From Antitrichia curtipendula (taxonomy: Eukaryota; Streptophyta; Bryopsida; Hypnales; Leucodontaceae): 64,000 bases of DNA. The DNA is taken from contig OX579636.1 of assembly GCA_951230915.1 (NCBI GenBank), positions 20,705,567 through 20,769,566 on the forward strand. The letters are read 5' to 3'. A model generated the notes under the pieces. The model was not told the origin of the DNA. It saw only the letters and a list, made by a program, of their open reading frames with translations, and ran no database searches. The translations under genes were made by a program, and so were the position numbers. Below, one piece after another: positions 1 through 12,615 of the stretch (position 1 is the stretch's first letter; the number at the start of each line of letters is the position of its first letter).

Positions 1-1534
1 TCAAGTGACAAATAAAAGTTGAAGATGTGATTTGGCAAATGCTCGAAGATAGAAAAAATATAGTTTAATTCAACATCTATTCCTTTAAATATATTTTTTT
101 ATCAATTCTAGACACCAAACAACTGCGTACAATAAACTTGCTAATATATACTATAAGTGTACGATTGTAAGATAGGGATGGGATCTTTTTCCAAAAATTA
201 TTTCTATAATTAAGATTTGACAGATGCTAAACATAAAAAACACTCCAGTATATTTTTTCACCATGCAAACTTTTGTATTTTTGAAAAAACAATTTCCCTA
301 TAATTTTAGTATCTATTTCTAGAATTATTTCATCAATTTTTGCCAACCTTGTCCTACAACATGCTTCTATATTAACTTTACTTCTAAAAATCCATATTGC
401 TAACTTCTACAAAATTTCAATATTTTTTAATAGCCTTGTATTAAAAAATTTATTGCTTAAAAAACAAATCATGACGTAATCATTGAGTTTGAATTTTTTT
501 ATTTATTGAATGTGATTTATAATTTCACTTGATTATTTTTTAATTCAAAATTTAGTCAATTTTAAATTTATTTGTTAAAGATCCATATTTATTCTGACAA
601 CTTTGTGTGTATTTAAGGCAACGTACCTATGCCCATTGTGGATTAAATTATATTAACAATGTACATTTCATAACTTGAATGCATACCACTAACATAATTT
701 AGCCCACAATGGACTTGCTCGCATTCAATTTGGAATAGGGTACTTTAACTCATAGTTTGTATAGATAGTTTCTATACATAATACTTCAATAAATAAATTC
801 ACTAAACTTTTAGAAGTCATAGACCGACACTAAAATAAATCTGATGTTTTAAATATCAAATGATATTATACAAAGAAAAAATCTAATTTTGAAAAAAGAA
901 GAAGAACAAGAACCACTATAAATCACCAAATTTTATTTTCTCCTGAGAGGAAAAAAGGAAAAGAATTCAAATTTTTAACTGATTGAAGAATTGCGGGAGT
1001 GCATGGGAACGCATGGGAACGTGTCCCCAATCGAGGAATCATTTGTCTGTGGCCTACCATGCTGCTTACTGTGCTTAGTTCCGAATTATTCGAAATCCTC
1101 CGCGTGTCAGTCCTGTGTAAAGTTACCTTATCATGGCCTCCGTCCGGTCAGCCTGGAGCTAAATTTAAATCTACTTTTTTGACTTCCGTCCACATTCCAA
1201 ATTTCTGGGTACGTGTCGAGTGTTGATCGGCAGATGGAAACTCGACCAATAGGAACACTCACTGCTTGATTTTCCGGGCTCGGTTCCCCATAAAAATCGC
1301 CTAAGTGGGGTCCTGCGTATTTATTTCATTCTCTTGGGAATCAGACGGAAATAGAATCCGCATCGATCAATCCCAATCAACTTCATGATAGTAAGAATAT
1401 ATTATTAGGGACAATCATTAGCTGAGCTCCAATTGCCATGGTGGTCTGACCTATTATAAGCATATGTTGATCCTGTGCCACATAGACCTATTTCATTGCT
1501 GATGTGGCAATCGGACTCATTGGCAGGGGGACTA
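1..1534. other. AT-rich spacer, no feature seen
   Basis: This stretch is strongly AT-rich in its first 950 bases and of mixed composition after that. The only open frames are short, overlap each other and resemble no family I know. No RNA gene or clear repeat boundary was found. Confidence 0.5.
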
Positions 1535-2500
1535 TCAAGGGGCACCGTCACTGTGTAGGGGGAGCAGCGGAAAGCTGATTGGTTGCAAAATATCGACCCT
1601 CCTTGGAAGCAGGGGTCAGGGGTGGACCTAGCTCTAAGTTTTGTACAGGCCGGGGAGGATTCACCCCTTATTGCCTCGTGTTTTTACCGCTGGAGAAAAC
1701 ACTGGAATTTTTTTAATTTGCCACCCATGATAAAATTTGCAAATTCTGAATTCATATTTGCAATTAGAGGCCTCAATTGCGGCAGGTGTAAAATCTATTT
1801 TCTATAGCCCCCCTAGCTAATTTGGATCGGGGTGGATTGACCCTCGCTCGGCCTTACCAGGGGTGCATGTAAAAAAAAAGCCCCCTATTTTGGGCCGTTC
1901 CAGGGTATATTCTGGACTTTAGTTTACAAATTGGGGGTCTTTGATTGCAAATATGAATTCAAAATTTGCAAAAAAAATAATGTGCAAAATACAAGGTTTG
2001 CCCGCAGGGCCGAGCGAGGGGTCAATTCTCCCTGGCCCTAATTTGGGGCCTTCAATTATAAATATGAATTTAGAATTTGCAAAAAAATTAATGCATGGAA
2101 AATAAAAAAATTTAGGGTTTTCCCAGGGAGGACGAGCAAGGGGGTCAATTCACCCTAGCCCAAATTACGACCGGGGTGAACTGATCCCCTCGAAGTCAAT
2201 CTACGGGTGCACGTAAAAGAAAGACCCCTATTTTGTGTTTCATCAATTTATCTTCTTCACTCTTTCGTAAGCAAATTTGGGGCCTTTGATTGCAAATATG
2301 AATTCAAAATTTGCAAGTTTTATCATGCAAATAAAAAATTTCAGAGTATTCCTTGGGGATGAGTGAGGGGATTGGTTAACCCCAGCCCAAATTGGTTGAG
2401 CAAGGCAAAGAAATACATAATTTATGTGGCACAAAATAGGGGGCAATTTTTACATTTATCTGTGGATGTAACAATAAGGGGGTTATTCCTCCTTGGCCCC
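1535..2500. repeat. Internally repeated element, family A
   Basis: A block built around TTTGATTGCAAATATGAATT followed by CAAAATTTGCAA occurs at about 1930-1970, 2045-2085 and 2285-2325, and in reverse orientation at about 1735-1770. Each is followed by a purine-rich stretch such as GAGCGAGGGGTCAATTC. A diverged copy lies at 58930-59110. The minus-strand translation of the block reads roughly FEFIFAIKGPKF in several copies, but no long frame joins them. It is probably a decayed repetitive element of unknown class. Confidence 0.55.
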
Positions 2501-3589
2501 GAGTAATGACGTTGAAACTTATTATTTACTATGCGTAATAAAATTTGGTAAATTTGAAAAATCTCAAGACTTTGAATTGGCTTTCAACTATTAAGTAGTG
2601 TACCATGTGTCATTGCCAGCAACCCAAATAAAAGTAAAAGTAATTTTAAAAAAAACTTAGTCATAAAAACTTCAAAATTCAATAACTTTCTTAACTCATT
2701 ATATTCGAATGCCACAAAACAAGCGGAGTGTGCATCCTTCTTTACTGAAGGCTTTTTTGATGGTACCAAAAACACGATTGGGGGACGTATGGTTATGAAG
2801 ATTTCACCAAAACAAACAAAATAAAATATGGTACCTAAATATAGTGAAATTATTGAAGCTACTTTAATGTATGGATAAATATAAAATGAACAACTACCAA
2901 ACATGAAGTAGATTTTTTCATTTTATCCTCCAAGGTGAAAAATTTGGAGGTTTTGAGTAGATTAGTTGAGATTTAGCCCTAGCAAGAAATACAATTTATT
3001 GCATAATTGATCATATTAATAGATTATTGTTTAAAAAAGACACCTTCTAAATATGAAAATACAGTGTCAATTTTGGATACACCAATAACTATTACTTTGG
3101 AAATCCACATTTTTTTCATATTGTGTATTCAACAAATTCATGCTAATGGAATCTCATATCCATTGTTAATTGCCTTATAAAACTAAAAACAGTTGACCCT
3201 CGAGAGCCCCAAAGTCTATATATGAAATTTTATTATCAAATACTATTTGGATATTTCTAATCTAATATGTAAATATGGGTTTGCAACCTAAGTTTAGGTA
3301 AATATATCCATTAGCATTACCTTTCCAAACACCCAATGGAGTCTTTTAGTACCTATGTAACAATTAGGTGGTTACTTGAGCACAAAAATAAAATACCTTT
3401 CAATTAGTGAATCGTTTTATGAGTTTCATTTTTCAATTTTATAGTTGTACCCTATAATTGTTACATCTTCTATGACAATAATTTTGACATTTTTGTATAA
3501 TTGGATTTTGTAAGCTGTGTATGAGAATATAGAGTTTCTTCCATCTAAGGTGGAAGCATATAAATCTATAAAAGATATTCCATATTCCC
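2501..3589. other. AT-rich spacer, no feature seen
   Basis: No recognisable gene was found. A 106-codon minus-strand frame at 2584-2904 is of AT-rich chance type, with no family resemblance and no splice context. Confidence 0.4.
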
Positions 3590-4060
3590 GTTTGGTCAAA
3601 CTTCATTAGTTTTCTAAAATATATTAAAAAAATTAATTTAAATTTTTTCATATAATAACATGTATCAAAGTTATAAAATCATTTTCTAATAATTGAAAAC
3701 ATCAAAATGAAATTATATGAGTTTTTGAAATGATTTTTTATAAAAATCATAGTAATTTTAGAAATGTCTAAAATAATGATTTTGTTTAGCAAAATTGGAG
3801 ATGATAATAGAAAACATTATGGTATAATTGGTATACTTTTTGAACTCACACCAAGAGAATTCAATAGAAAAGTTCAAAAGTGGTGTATTTTAAACTCTCA
3901 AGATGTTACCTTCAAAGTGTCACAAAAACTATAATTTTAGAAAAATATATTAAAAAATATAAGAAATAGATTATTTAAACTAAAAAACTATGTGAAATTA
4001 AATTTTGACCCTAAAACTAAATCTCTAGGGTAGGTTTGTCCTTTAAAGGTTTAAAATGCC
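3590..4060. repeat. Dispersed non-coding repeat, family B copy 1
   Basis: The segment starting GGTCAAACTTCATTAG and passing through GGAGATGATAATAGAAAACA and AAAAGTGGTGTATTTTAA is matched in order at 23815-24280 and, more weakly, at 14600-14900. The copies have no open frame and differ by many small indels. The family is unclassified; no terminal repeats or target duplications could be defined by eye. Confidence 0.5.
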
Positions 4061-4887
4061 ACTTTTATTTGTTATAAATTTTCATAATATAATATTCTAT
4101 AATTTTTATGAGGTTACTAGCAATGTCAAGAGAAATCTAATTCAAGCTATTTCATAATTTCAAATGAATCAAAATACATAAAAAATGCTTTGTTAATTTT
4201 TTTCAAAGTTAAAAATACAAGGTACTTGCACATGTCACTATTATCTCCTTAAGCTTGCCCATGGAATTAGTGGAAAATGCTTCACCCCCCACTAGTTGCC
4301 ACAAAGAACTCTTCAAGTAGGTGGGGCCAAAAATAGAAGCAATATTAGATGTTTCAACCTTAGATATTAGGAGGTTCCACCTTTCATAAAGTCATAAAAC
4401 TCATAAAAAATAAAAAATTCCATTCTCTGTTTGTTTTATAGAAAGCCTTCTACATATTATTGCATCCCTTGAATTCAAAATAGACTTCATAATTTTTAGA
4501 AATGTTCAAAGAAATATACTACCTCATATTGTATATAATCCCTCATCTCTAAAATTCTTTCTTTCAAAGCCCCAAGATGGTTCAAAGATTTCTTATGATC
4601 TTTCCATCATTGAATCTTTCATTAATTTTGGCTAGATGTTGATATGCATGTTGAAAAGGGATTTGTATGGTTTAAATAATTTTAGTATTTTTATTTCTTT
4701 TTGCCACAATCTACATGAATAAGTCAACAAAAATCAATGTGGGTACTAAGCTACATTTCAATGGGCACTAAATTTAATTTGGTCAAAAACTGTAGAGTAA
4801 TGCAATTACATACTATGAGTGCAAGTGTCCACATTGAGGTAGAAAAGGTAGAAAGATTAAAAGTTTTGAAATAGTCAACATTTATCA
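4061..4887. other. AT-rich spacer, no feature seen
   Basis: Nothing beyond AT-rich sequence with short chance frames is visible between the family B repeat and the left end of the CACTA-type element. Confidence 0.4.
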
Positions 4888-7800
4888 CACTATAAGAAAC
4901 CCATGTTTTTGTGACATCAGACCAAAAACGTGGCATGTTCTTCTAGACATATTTATGTTTGATATTCTAAGGTAGTAGGAGGCACAATAGTAGTGGATGT
5001 TGCAGAGAACATGTGGATATTAGTGAGAGAATGATGTGATGTTGCAGAAAACAAGTATTTTGTCTTCGACATCCAATAAAACGTAGTCACGTTTATTGCA
5101 ACATCCCTCAAAATGTAACAGTGCCATATTAGCAAAGTCTCACAATTTCACTACAGATAAGTTTATAGGAGTTACTAGGACTAAGATAAAACGTTGAGAC
5201 GCTCTGAAAATCACAAGGGGAGGGCAAGTGCTTGGGAGTGTTAGGAAAAACCCTTCTATGGATTGATGATGAAGAAAGTTTTCACTATTTTTTAGTTAGG
5301 ACTTTCAATGAAGCACAAAATTAGTTGGCATGTCCTACATAAGTAGTAATATGTGTTTATGCACACATAATGACTATAAACACATTCAAGTGGATTAGGA
5401 CTTAGTACACAAATCACTCTATAATGTGCTTTACTTCGGATCATGTGGTTTCAGTTTACATGTTGTATTGGAACCTCTTCAACATATACATGCTTTAAAA
5501 ACTATGTTCATGTGAAAAAAATATACATAAAATATTGAACACTCATTTTTGTTATATTCATATTAGATATTGCAGTTCTTTCATTGTTGTTGCACTAGTA
5601 GAATATGATTGCAGTTTTGTTTTGGACCTTGAAATCCATCTTAAGAGTTTATAATTGGAATACAAAGGCTTTTGCAAAATTTCAAGAAGCGTTCAAAGAA
5701 AGTTTTTAGAAATGAACATCAATCTCCCAACCACATGTGCTGGAAGTATACACCTTCCGCAAGTTCACAAAACAAAGTTTATTATTTCCAAACCTAAAAG
5801 TGAGCATAAATAACACCTTTGAATGCAGGAATATGGATTTCCTCCTTATTCTTTTTTATTCTTTCTTTAACGTTTTTGTAGAAATCATACTTATCTATTT
5901 TATTTTGGACATTTTGCATCATTTGTTTTTATAACATTACTTTCATAGATACATTTTTGTACATCTGCGTTGTGAAAGACATACGTACTACTAAAAAAGG
6001 CAAATATAGTACCCACATTTAACTAATTTTGTTTTTTGCTAAAAATTATAGTACTCATTGTAATAAGATAATTTCACACCACACGGTAGGGGTTCATTTG
6101 AACAATCCTTCAGAATTGCATGAATCCAATAGAACTTAATTTGTAAAGAATTTTTTTTCCATAGTAATAGACAACATGGTTCCCCCCTTCAAATTTTGTT
6201 GTGTTTTACTACTATGTTGTTCTCCCTTTGGTTTATTGAAGTTATCACATTACTATCTATTATAATATGGTGTCATATGCTTAACAATATTTGGACCAAA
6301 AAGCATCTTTTTAATGATGGAATTCACTATACCTGATATATAGTGGCTAAGCAAACGATTTGTATTGTTCTAATAATTGTTATATGTCATTCACAAAGTA
6401 GACATCAGTACAAAAAATTTGATTCCATGAGGCAGAAGTAATAATATTACATTACATGGATTTTTAATTTTTTTGGACTTTTGCATTAGTTCTATATAGT
6501 TTTTTTGAATTTACTTGTAGAATTTTTTTTTTGTAAAATAATATTTCCTTCAACCCTTACAATCGTAAGGCCTTGTTTCCATCAAGTAGCGATGAAAGAT
6601 GCCATGTTGATTGCAAAGTGCAAAATACTTTAAAATTAGTTTTTTTGGCTTATGCAATTATAGGATCTTGCACTAGGCTAGTATGTTAATGTGTGGAAGA
6701 AATTTAAGAAACTTTGACCACATACATTACAAGGTATTTGCATTTGAAGTGAATTAATTTATGTTTTCGGACCTCAGTTGACTAGGAATTAGGGCTCTGA
6801 ATCATCTTAGCTTAAAATTTGTACACTATTGATTTTGAATTTCTAATTCTTCAAAAGATGAAGAATTGAGTTAATAATCTAACTATTTTGTATAAAAATT
6901 AACACACTTCTTTTTCACTAATTAAAAAATTGTTAAGTAGAAGTACATTCAAGACTGAAGGAAACTCTAAATTTCAAAGAGCTCTAAAATGGAATTAGAA
7001 TCTAAATCTCAATGGTGAAATTTTTCTAGCTAGACAATCTAAACTTGTGAATTTCTTTTCCTGCACATTGAGTACAAAATTTAATTCTACAAGTTAATTT
7101 TCTAAAGAGATGCTATGATAGTCTGGAAGAATAGTTTGTCCATAACTTCCACATAGCAAAGCCAATTGGAAAAAATAAAAGATTCCCATGTATATAAAAA
7201 TTACAATGTATAAGAAACAAATTTTTTAAATTAGTATGATGCAGTGTAGCACATGTCATCACTATACATATAAAGCACAAAACGTATTTGCATGTCCTAA
7301 AAAATTATTATAATGTGCTATAGCATATATAATCACTCTACATATGTCTATGCAATTATTTTTATAGTATACAAGTCAGCAAACATGATCTCTGTTTAAT
7401 AAGATTAGTTATTTTTTTATAATATTACAAAGTTAAATATTATTTTCTTTAGTTTTTATAAATATTTTTTTATTAAAAAAATACATACAAAAAATATAAC
7501 ATTAAATTTGCTATTATTTCAACTATATACTTTATTTATTCCATTCTCACTTGAGTTGATGAAAATAATTGTGTTCTTCATACATTCAAATATATTGCAT
7601 TCTTTGTATTCTATCCTTATTTTACATTTGTATTTCAAATTATAATTTTGTATTTTCATAATCTATTTTTCTATAATCTTCTAATTTTATAAGGCACATT
7701 TTAATATATAATTCTAGACTCTATTCTATTATACAATCTTATTATTGTTTAAATTCACTTTAAATTTATATCATGTAATAAGATTTTTTAATAACTATGA

Positions 7801-10699
7801 ATAATTTGAAGACATTTCATAAAAAAATTGTATAAAAAATTATTTTCAAAATGTTATAAATTGTGTCAAGATAAATCAGATAAATGAATTTGATAAAAAT
7901 CTAATTTGATAAAATCAGTTCAATATTGTATTATACAATAATAATATAAATTTTATTTCTAAGTTTGAAATCATAAAATCTGCATTGATTTAAAAATTTT
8001 AGAATGCTTCATGTATATGGCATGGAAAATTCCTTGTTGCACATATTGTAGTGTCATACTATATGAAAGCCAATGTTGCAAACAATATTGTTTTAATAAA
8101 TGTGACAACGTCAATTAAATGATTTAGTAGACATTCCCATACTATGTATATTGAAAATGACATCAACATGTTTATTATGACTTCTAAGACAACAAGTAAG
8201 ATTGAAGAAAAATTTAGAAATTGTTGGAGCCAATGTTCTAGATAACATTGATGTAGACATCCAATTTCATATTCTTGATGTTCTAGTGAACATTTATAAT
8301 GACAACCAAGAAAATATAACTAATACATCTACATGTTATCTCATACATCAATTCAGACAATGTTGTATTTGTCTTGATGTTCATAGGTGAAATTCTACTT
8401 TTTATAAAATTGTTAAGTTTTACATATTCCATATGGTTTGTCTTCCCTCCTATCATCCCACTTGTATAAAGCCATTGTCTTCTCATCTCTCCATACTTAC
8501 AATAAATAGCCTTTAAAGCCATGTGACACTTTAAAAAATTATGATGTATTGTGTATAGTGTATTCATTACCGATTATTTTATATATATGGTGTATTCAAT
8601 AAGGTGTATTATATATAACATATTATTGTATTGACAACATGTCTTTTAGAACGTAATACATGACGCATCAAATTAAAGATTCAATATTGTTGTTAGCATT
8701 GACATGTTGCCCATTGTGCATGAGTGAATGATTGAGTTTTAATGTGACATGCACATTTGGCATGTCATAGAAGATGTTTGTTATATTTTCATGTCTTTGC
8801 AGAAGTGCTCAAACACACATGGGATGGTATACAACATTCAAAAAAATGAACCTCATGTCATTTTTGACATCCAAGAAAACATGTATAGATCATAGATGTC
8901 AAAAAATAATAATCGCATGTCAATGTTGATGTTCGAGAAAACATATGTATGTCACTGTAGATGTCCACATGGACAAGATCCAAAATACAATGGAATGCTG
9001 ACATTATGTATAAAGTCAACAAGGGACAACATGAAAAATTTAATGACATGGCACTACCCGCCATGTTGGCGTTAATGTGGCATGAAGATGGTAGTCACAT
9101 GGCAACATTTCATAACCTTGAAAAACCATGTTTTTTGTAACTTCTTCCAATTTTTTTTGAAATCAGACCATCATCACAAAGTTTAGAACCTACAAATTGA
9201 CAATGAATATTGCGTGGTTATTGATATTTCATGGGTGCACACATTAATTTACAACTTATTGCATCGTTATGATGCACATGATTACTGCAAAAAATTGGCA
9301 CTACTTTGTACGCAATATTAACTATATAACTTCTTTACGTTAATCACAAGTGCGCTAAAGATACAATTTATGCACGAAAATTTATTATCTTTGTTGTGTG
9401 TTTACTGTGTGTTGAAATACACAAAAAATCCATGACAATAATGTCATTGCTATTTGCATTGCAATAACACTTATCAAATGGTATCAATGTTAAAAAATTA
9501 TTGTCAATGTTCAAATGTTGATCACCAATCTAATGAACAATAAATTTTTACTTCACCAAATTTCTTGCATTTTGTTTGTCATGACTTGATTAGTTTTACA
9601 TATTCTAATGGCCATCAAATTCTAGCTTGAGCTGGATCCAACAATAGGCCACCAAGAAACTTGGTGACGAAGTGAAGGAATCACTTGATTAGCACATGAT
9701 AGGATGTGGGAGTGGGGAAATCTACTTTATTTTGAAATCCATTCGTCGAGTACTCAAACGATATGGGATAACTTGAAAATGAGAGTTGCACCGCTCATTG
9801 TCAAAAAGTAGGAACTAAGATAAAACTAGAATTTAAGACCTCATTTAGGCATAGTATATTAGCTTTTTGAAAAAAACCTCTAACTAAAAAAAGTTGTTAA
9901 ATCAAATTAAGTTTAATCTCAAATTTTTTTTTTGAGATTTCAAGCCTCCAGTAAAAAATTATAGACAAATTTCAGAGAAACGTTTGAAAGGCATTGTTTT
10001 TGACATTTTTAAACATCCTCTTTGAAATTTGTCCATAACTTTTGAGTGGAAGATAGAAATTTGAAACGGATTTTTGGAAATGAAACTCAACTTAATTTTC
10101 CAACTTGTTTTAGCTCAATTTTTTTTTAAATAATTATTCTACTATGCCTAAATGAGGTTTGAATTTCTACTGTGAACACAATTCCTGCTTTTCAATTGAC
10201 TCAGTACTAAAATTGTAAAAGATAAAAAAATGCAATGTTAGTACAATAACTATGCAAAGACATGTTGTTGTATGGTTATTGCACTAATTTTGTATGCCTA
10301 AAATAAACACTAATGTTGCACGACGTCAGCCGCCATCGCTAAAACACTAAAGTCATACAGATTTTGTCACACATAATTATCATGCAACTTCAACATTTCA
10401 AATTCAAATATGAATGACATGCTTAAATCAAATTGTAATCATAAATGACAATATTGTGTAATAATATTTTCTAGTGAACGAATGTAACATGAAAGCAGTG
10501 CCCCAACGATAATTGTACGATTACTAGTGACAATTCGTGACAAAGGAACTTTGTGATGATGTTTTTTGAGATTTTTTATGTTTTGGGGCTTGTCCATTAT
10601 GACGCATATTTTTGGACATCTTTGTTGACACGGCTCATGTCATAAATGTACCTACCACGTTTTAAGGCTTGTCACAAAAAACATGGGTTTTTTATAGTG
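4888..10699. mobile_element. CACTA-type DNA transposon, non-autonomous or decayed
   Basis: The left end starts CACTATAAGAAACCCATG and continues TTTTTGTGAC. The right end, read on the minus strand, starts CACTATAAAAAACCCATG and continues TTTTTTGTGAC, and a shared AAAACGTGG lies about 35-40 bases inside each end. Such CACTA termini define the En/Spm (CMC) superfamily. Flanking triplets are TCA on the left and TCG on the right, so the expected 3-bp target duplication is nearly but not exactly present. Near the ends, variants of GACATCCAAGAAAACATG recur (for example about 8864-8881 and 8930-8945), as expected of subterminal repeats. There is no transposase frame; the longest is under 100 codons. 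A degenerate internal terminus-like sequence near 9115 leaves open that two related elements are nested. Confidence 0.6.
9835..10160. mobile_element. Fold-back MITE nested in the CACTA element
   Basis: The left end ACCTCATTTAGGCATAGTA is repeated in reverse complement at the right end. Similarity between the arms continues inward for well over 100 bases, including matching TTATGGACAAATTTCA-type segments, so the whole element is an imperfect hairpin. GAATTT flanks both sides (9829-9834 and 10161-10166), a possible target duplication. It is non-coding. Confidence 0.6.
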
Positions 10700-12405
10700 T
10701 CGGTTTAGGTTTCAAGCAATGTCTTCATATTATATCTCTAAATGATGCTTTTGGAGAATTATTGTTGGTAGTAACCTAGGAACTCTATTGCAACAACTTA
10801 GGATTATAAAGGGCAAGAATAGTCCTTCCTTGCAAGAGTCATTTAAATTTCTTTACCAAACAACGTGTAGTATAATATAGGAAGGTATTAATTCATGGTG
10901 TTAAAAAATTAGAAAAAAATTAGAGATTACATATATAACATAAATTATATTTTTTTCTATTATAAATCAAATATGCATATAAATAATACATCATATTAGT
11001 TTATGTTTTTTCTCAAATAGCCTCAAAGATATGGATTCTAAGAATTTATTGTGGATAGCATCAATTTGAAAGAATGTTGATCTCCTTAGTTGGCTAAAAA
11101 ATCGTGTAACGATATGATGAAATGGATATTTTCTGTCCTTATGTAGCTTTATAGTTTGCCACTTCCTTTGCACTGTTGCAAATACTTTAATTACTTTCTT
11201 ACTGTTGTTTCTCACTTACTTTGGATGCTTCACTTGCATGTTTCGAATCTTGTTAGCCATTGTGGTAAGGACTTCCACAATAATGGTTTGAATGTAATAT
11301 TTATGTATGCCATTACATCAAAAATTTAGGATTTACGGTGAGTTTTTCTTGTTGAATTTGCATATTCTAGTGTAGGATTTACTATTGTTTACGGGCAATG
11401 TTTCATACTTGGAGTCTTTGGTTTACTGGCATGTGTAAGGTGTGCAGTGAGGGATTCTCTTTACGAGGATTTGCAAAAACTTCAAGGTGTATGGGGTGTT
11501 GTTTGCCTTAGGATGAGGGTTTAGGGTTTGAATTCTGGACTATGTTTCAGCCTTAGTTTCAGATATGTTGGTTTAGAATTTAGATTAGTTAGTAGATGGT
11601 AGAATTTTGGCAAGATGAATCCGCTCAACCTCAACAACAAATGTAACCTACAGCTTTGCAAGAAGTGGCAAAGATTTGTGGCTCCATTGGTGGATTATAT
11701 TGCACTCAAATTGGCGCAACTTGAGCTACTCCGGGTGTCCTAACACCCCCTCTTTGATGGGGATGCGTTTGTGGTAGAAAACTTTGATAACAACACAAGG
11801 TTTTCCTCCAAATGGTGGCACCTTTCAACATTGCTTTTAGATCATCTATGCACCCCCTCCCCTTGTTAGATCTTAGTGATGGAGAGTTTGAAGAGCTTTG
11901 TTGCAATTTGTACTATAGTTGATACCTTTGCAAAAAAATTGTGGTGAAAGGTGAAGATTGGAGCAACTTGTCACTCTTGTGGATGACCCCTATAACTCGT
12001 GCAAGAAAGGGTTTAGCATATAGTTTTGCCTCTTAGCTTTAGGAGTTTCTGATTATGTGAATTTCTATGTAGTATATGTAGCTAAATTAAAGCAACAATT
12101 ACTTACAATTGTATTATAAACACATTTATGGCTTCAAACACTTTGATGTTATTATTAATTGTTGGTGTACTATATGAGCTTGAACATTTTTGGTTTAGTT
12201 TTGCCTTTCCAATTTTTTTTGGCTTCACGCATTTTTGGCTTCTTTGCATAATATTCTGTGTTGCATGGTGTATTACCATATTGATGGGATTGTGGTGCTT
12301 CATTTTGTTGTTCACATTCTCTTAGATGTCAATGCTATAGGTTTCAAGCTTTTAATTCAATAAGCAATTTCATTAAAATGATGCCATTCTACTACTTTGG
12401 CAATT
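10700..12405. other. Spacer without recognisable gene
   Basis: Several 65-75 codon frames occur here (10991-11215 minus, 11706-11906 minus, 12128-12325 plus), but none resembles a family. The plus frame at 12128 is a run of hydrophobic codons in T-rich DNA and overlaps an equally long minus frame, which argues against both. Confidence 0.4.
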
Positions 12406-12409
12406 TTTA

Positions 12410-12615
12410 TGGTTCAGACTGGGCAATCTAAAATATACAACTATCCTAGATGTCTGAAATCTACATATGTCCTAGATGACACTTTTATGGTTTAGACACA
12501 TGCGGGCTAAAATCTATACTTGTTCTAGATTTTTGAAATCTATCAAAGTCCAAGATTTCTAAAATCTATACTTGTCGAAGATGACACTTTTATAGTTCAA
12601 ACTGGGCGGTCTGAA
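12410..12615. repeat. Degenerate tandem repeat
   Basis: Variants of the unit AAATCTATACTTGTCCTAGA recur about every 32-45 bases (around 12430, 12460, 12510, 12537 and 12564). The longer segment GATGACACTTTTATGGTT occurs at about 12475 and again at 12582. It is a diverged minisatellite with no coding potential. Confidence 0.5.

Noticed and set aside
12103..12325. Small membrane protein gene at 12128
   Set aside because: Equal-length frames lie on both strands of T-rich DNA; hydrophobic composition alone is expected from TTT/CTT codons.
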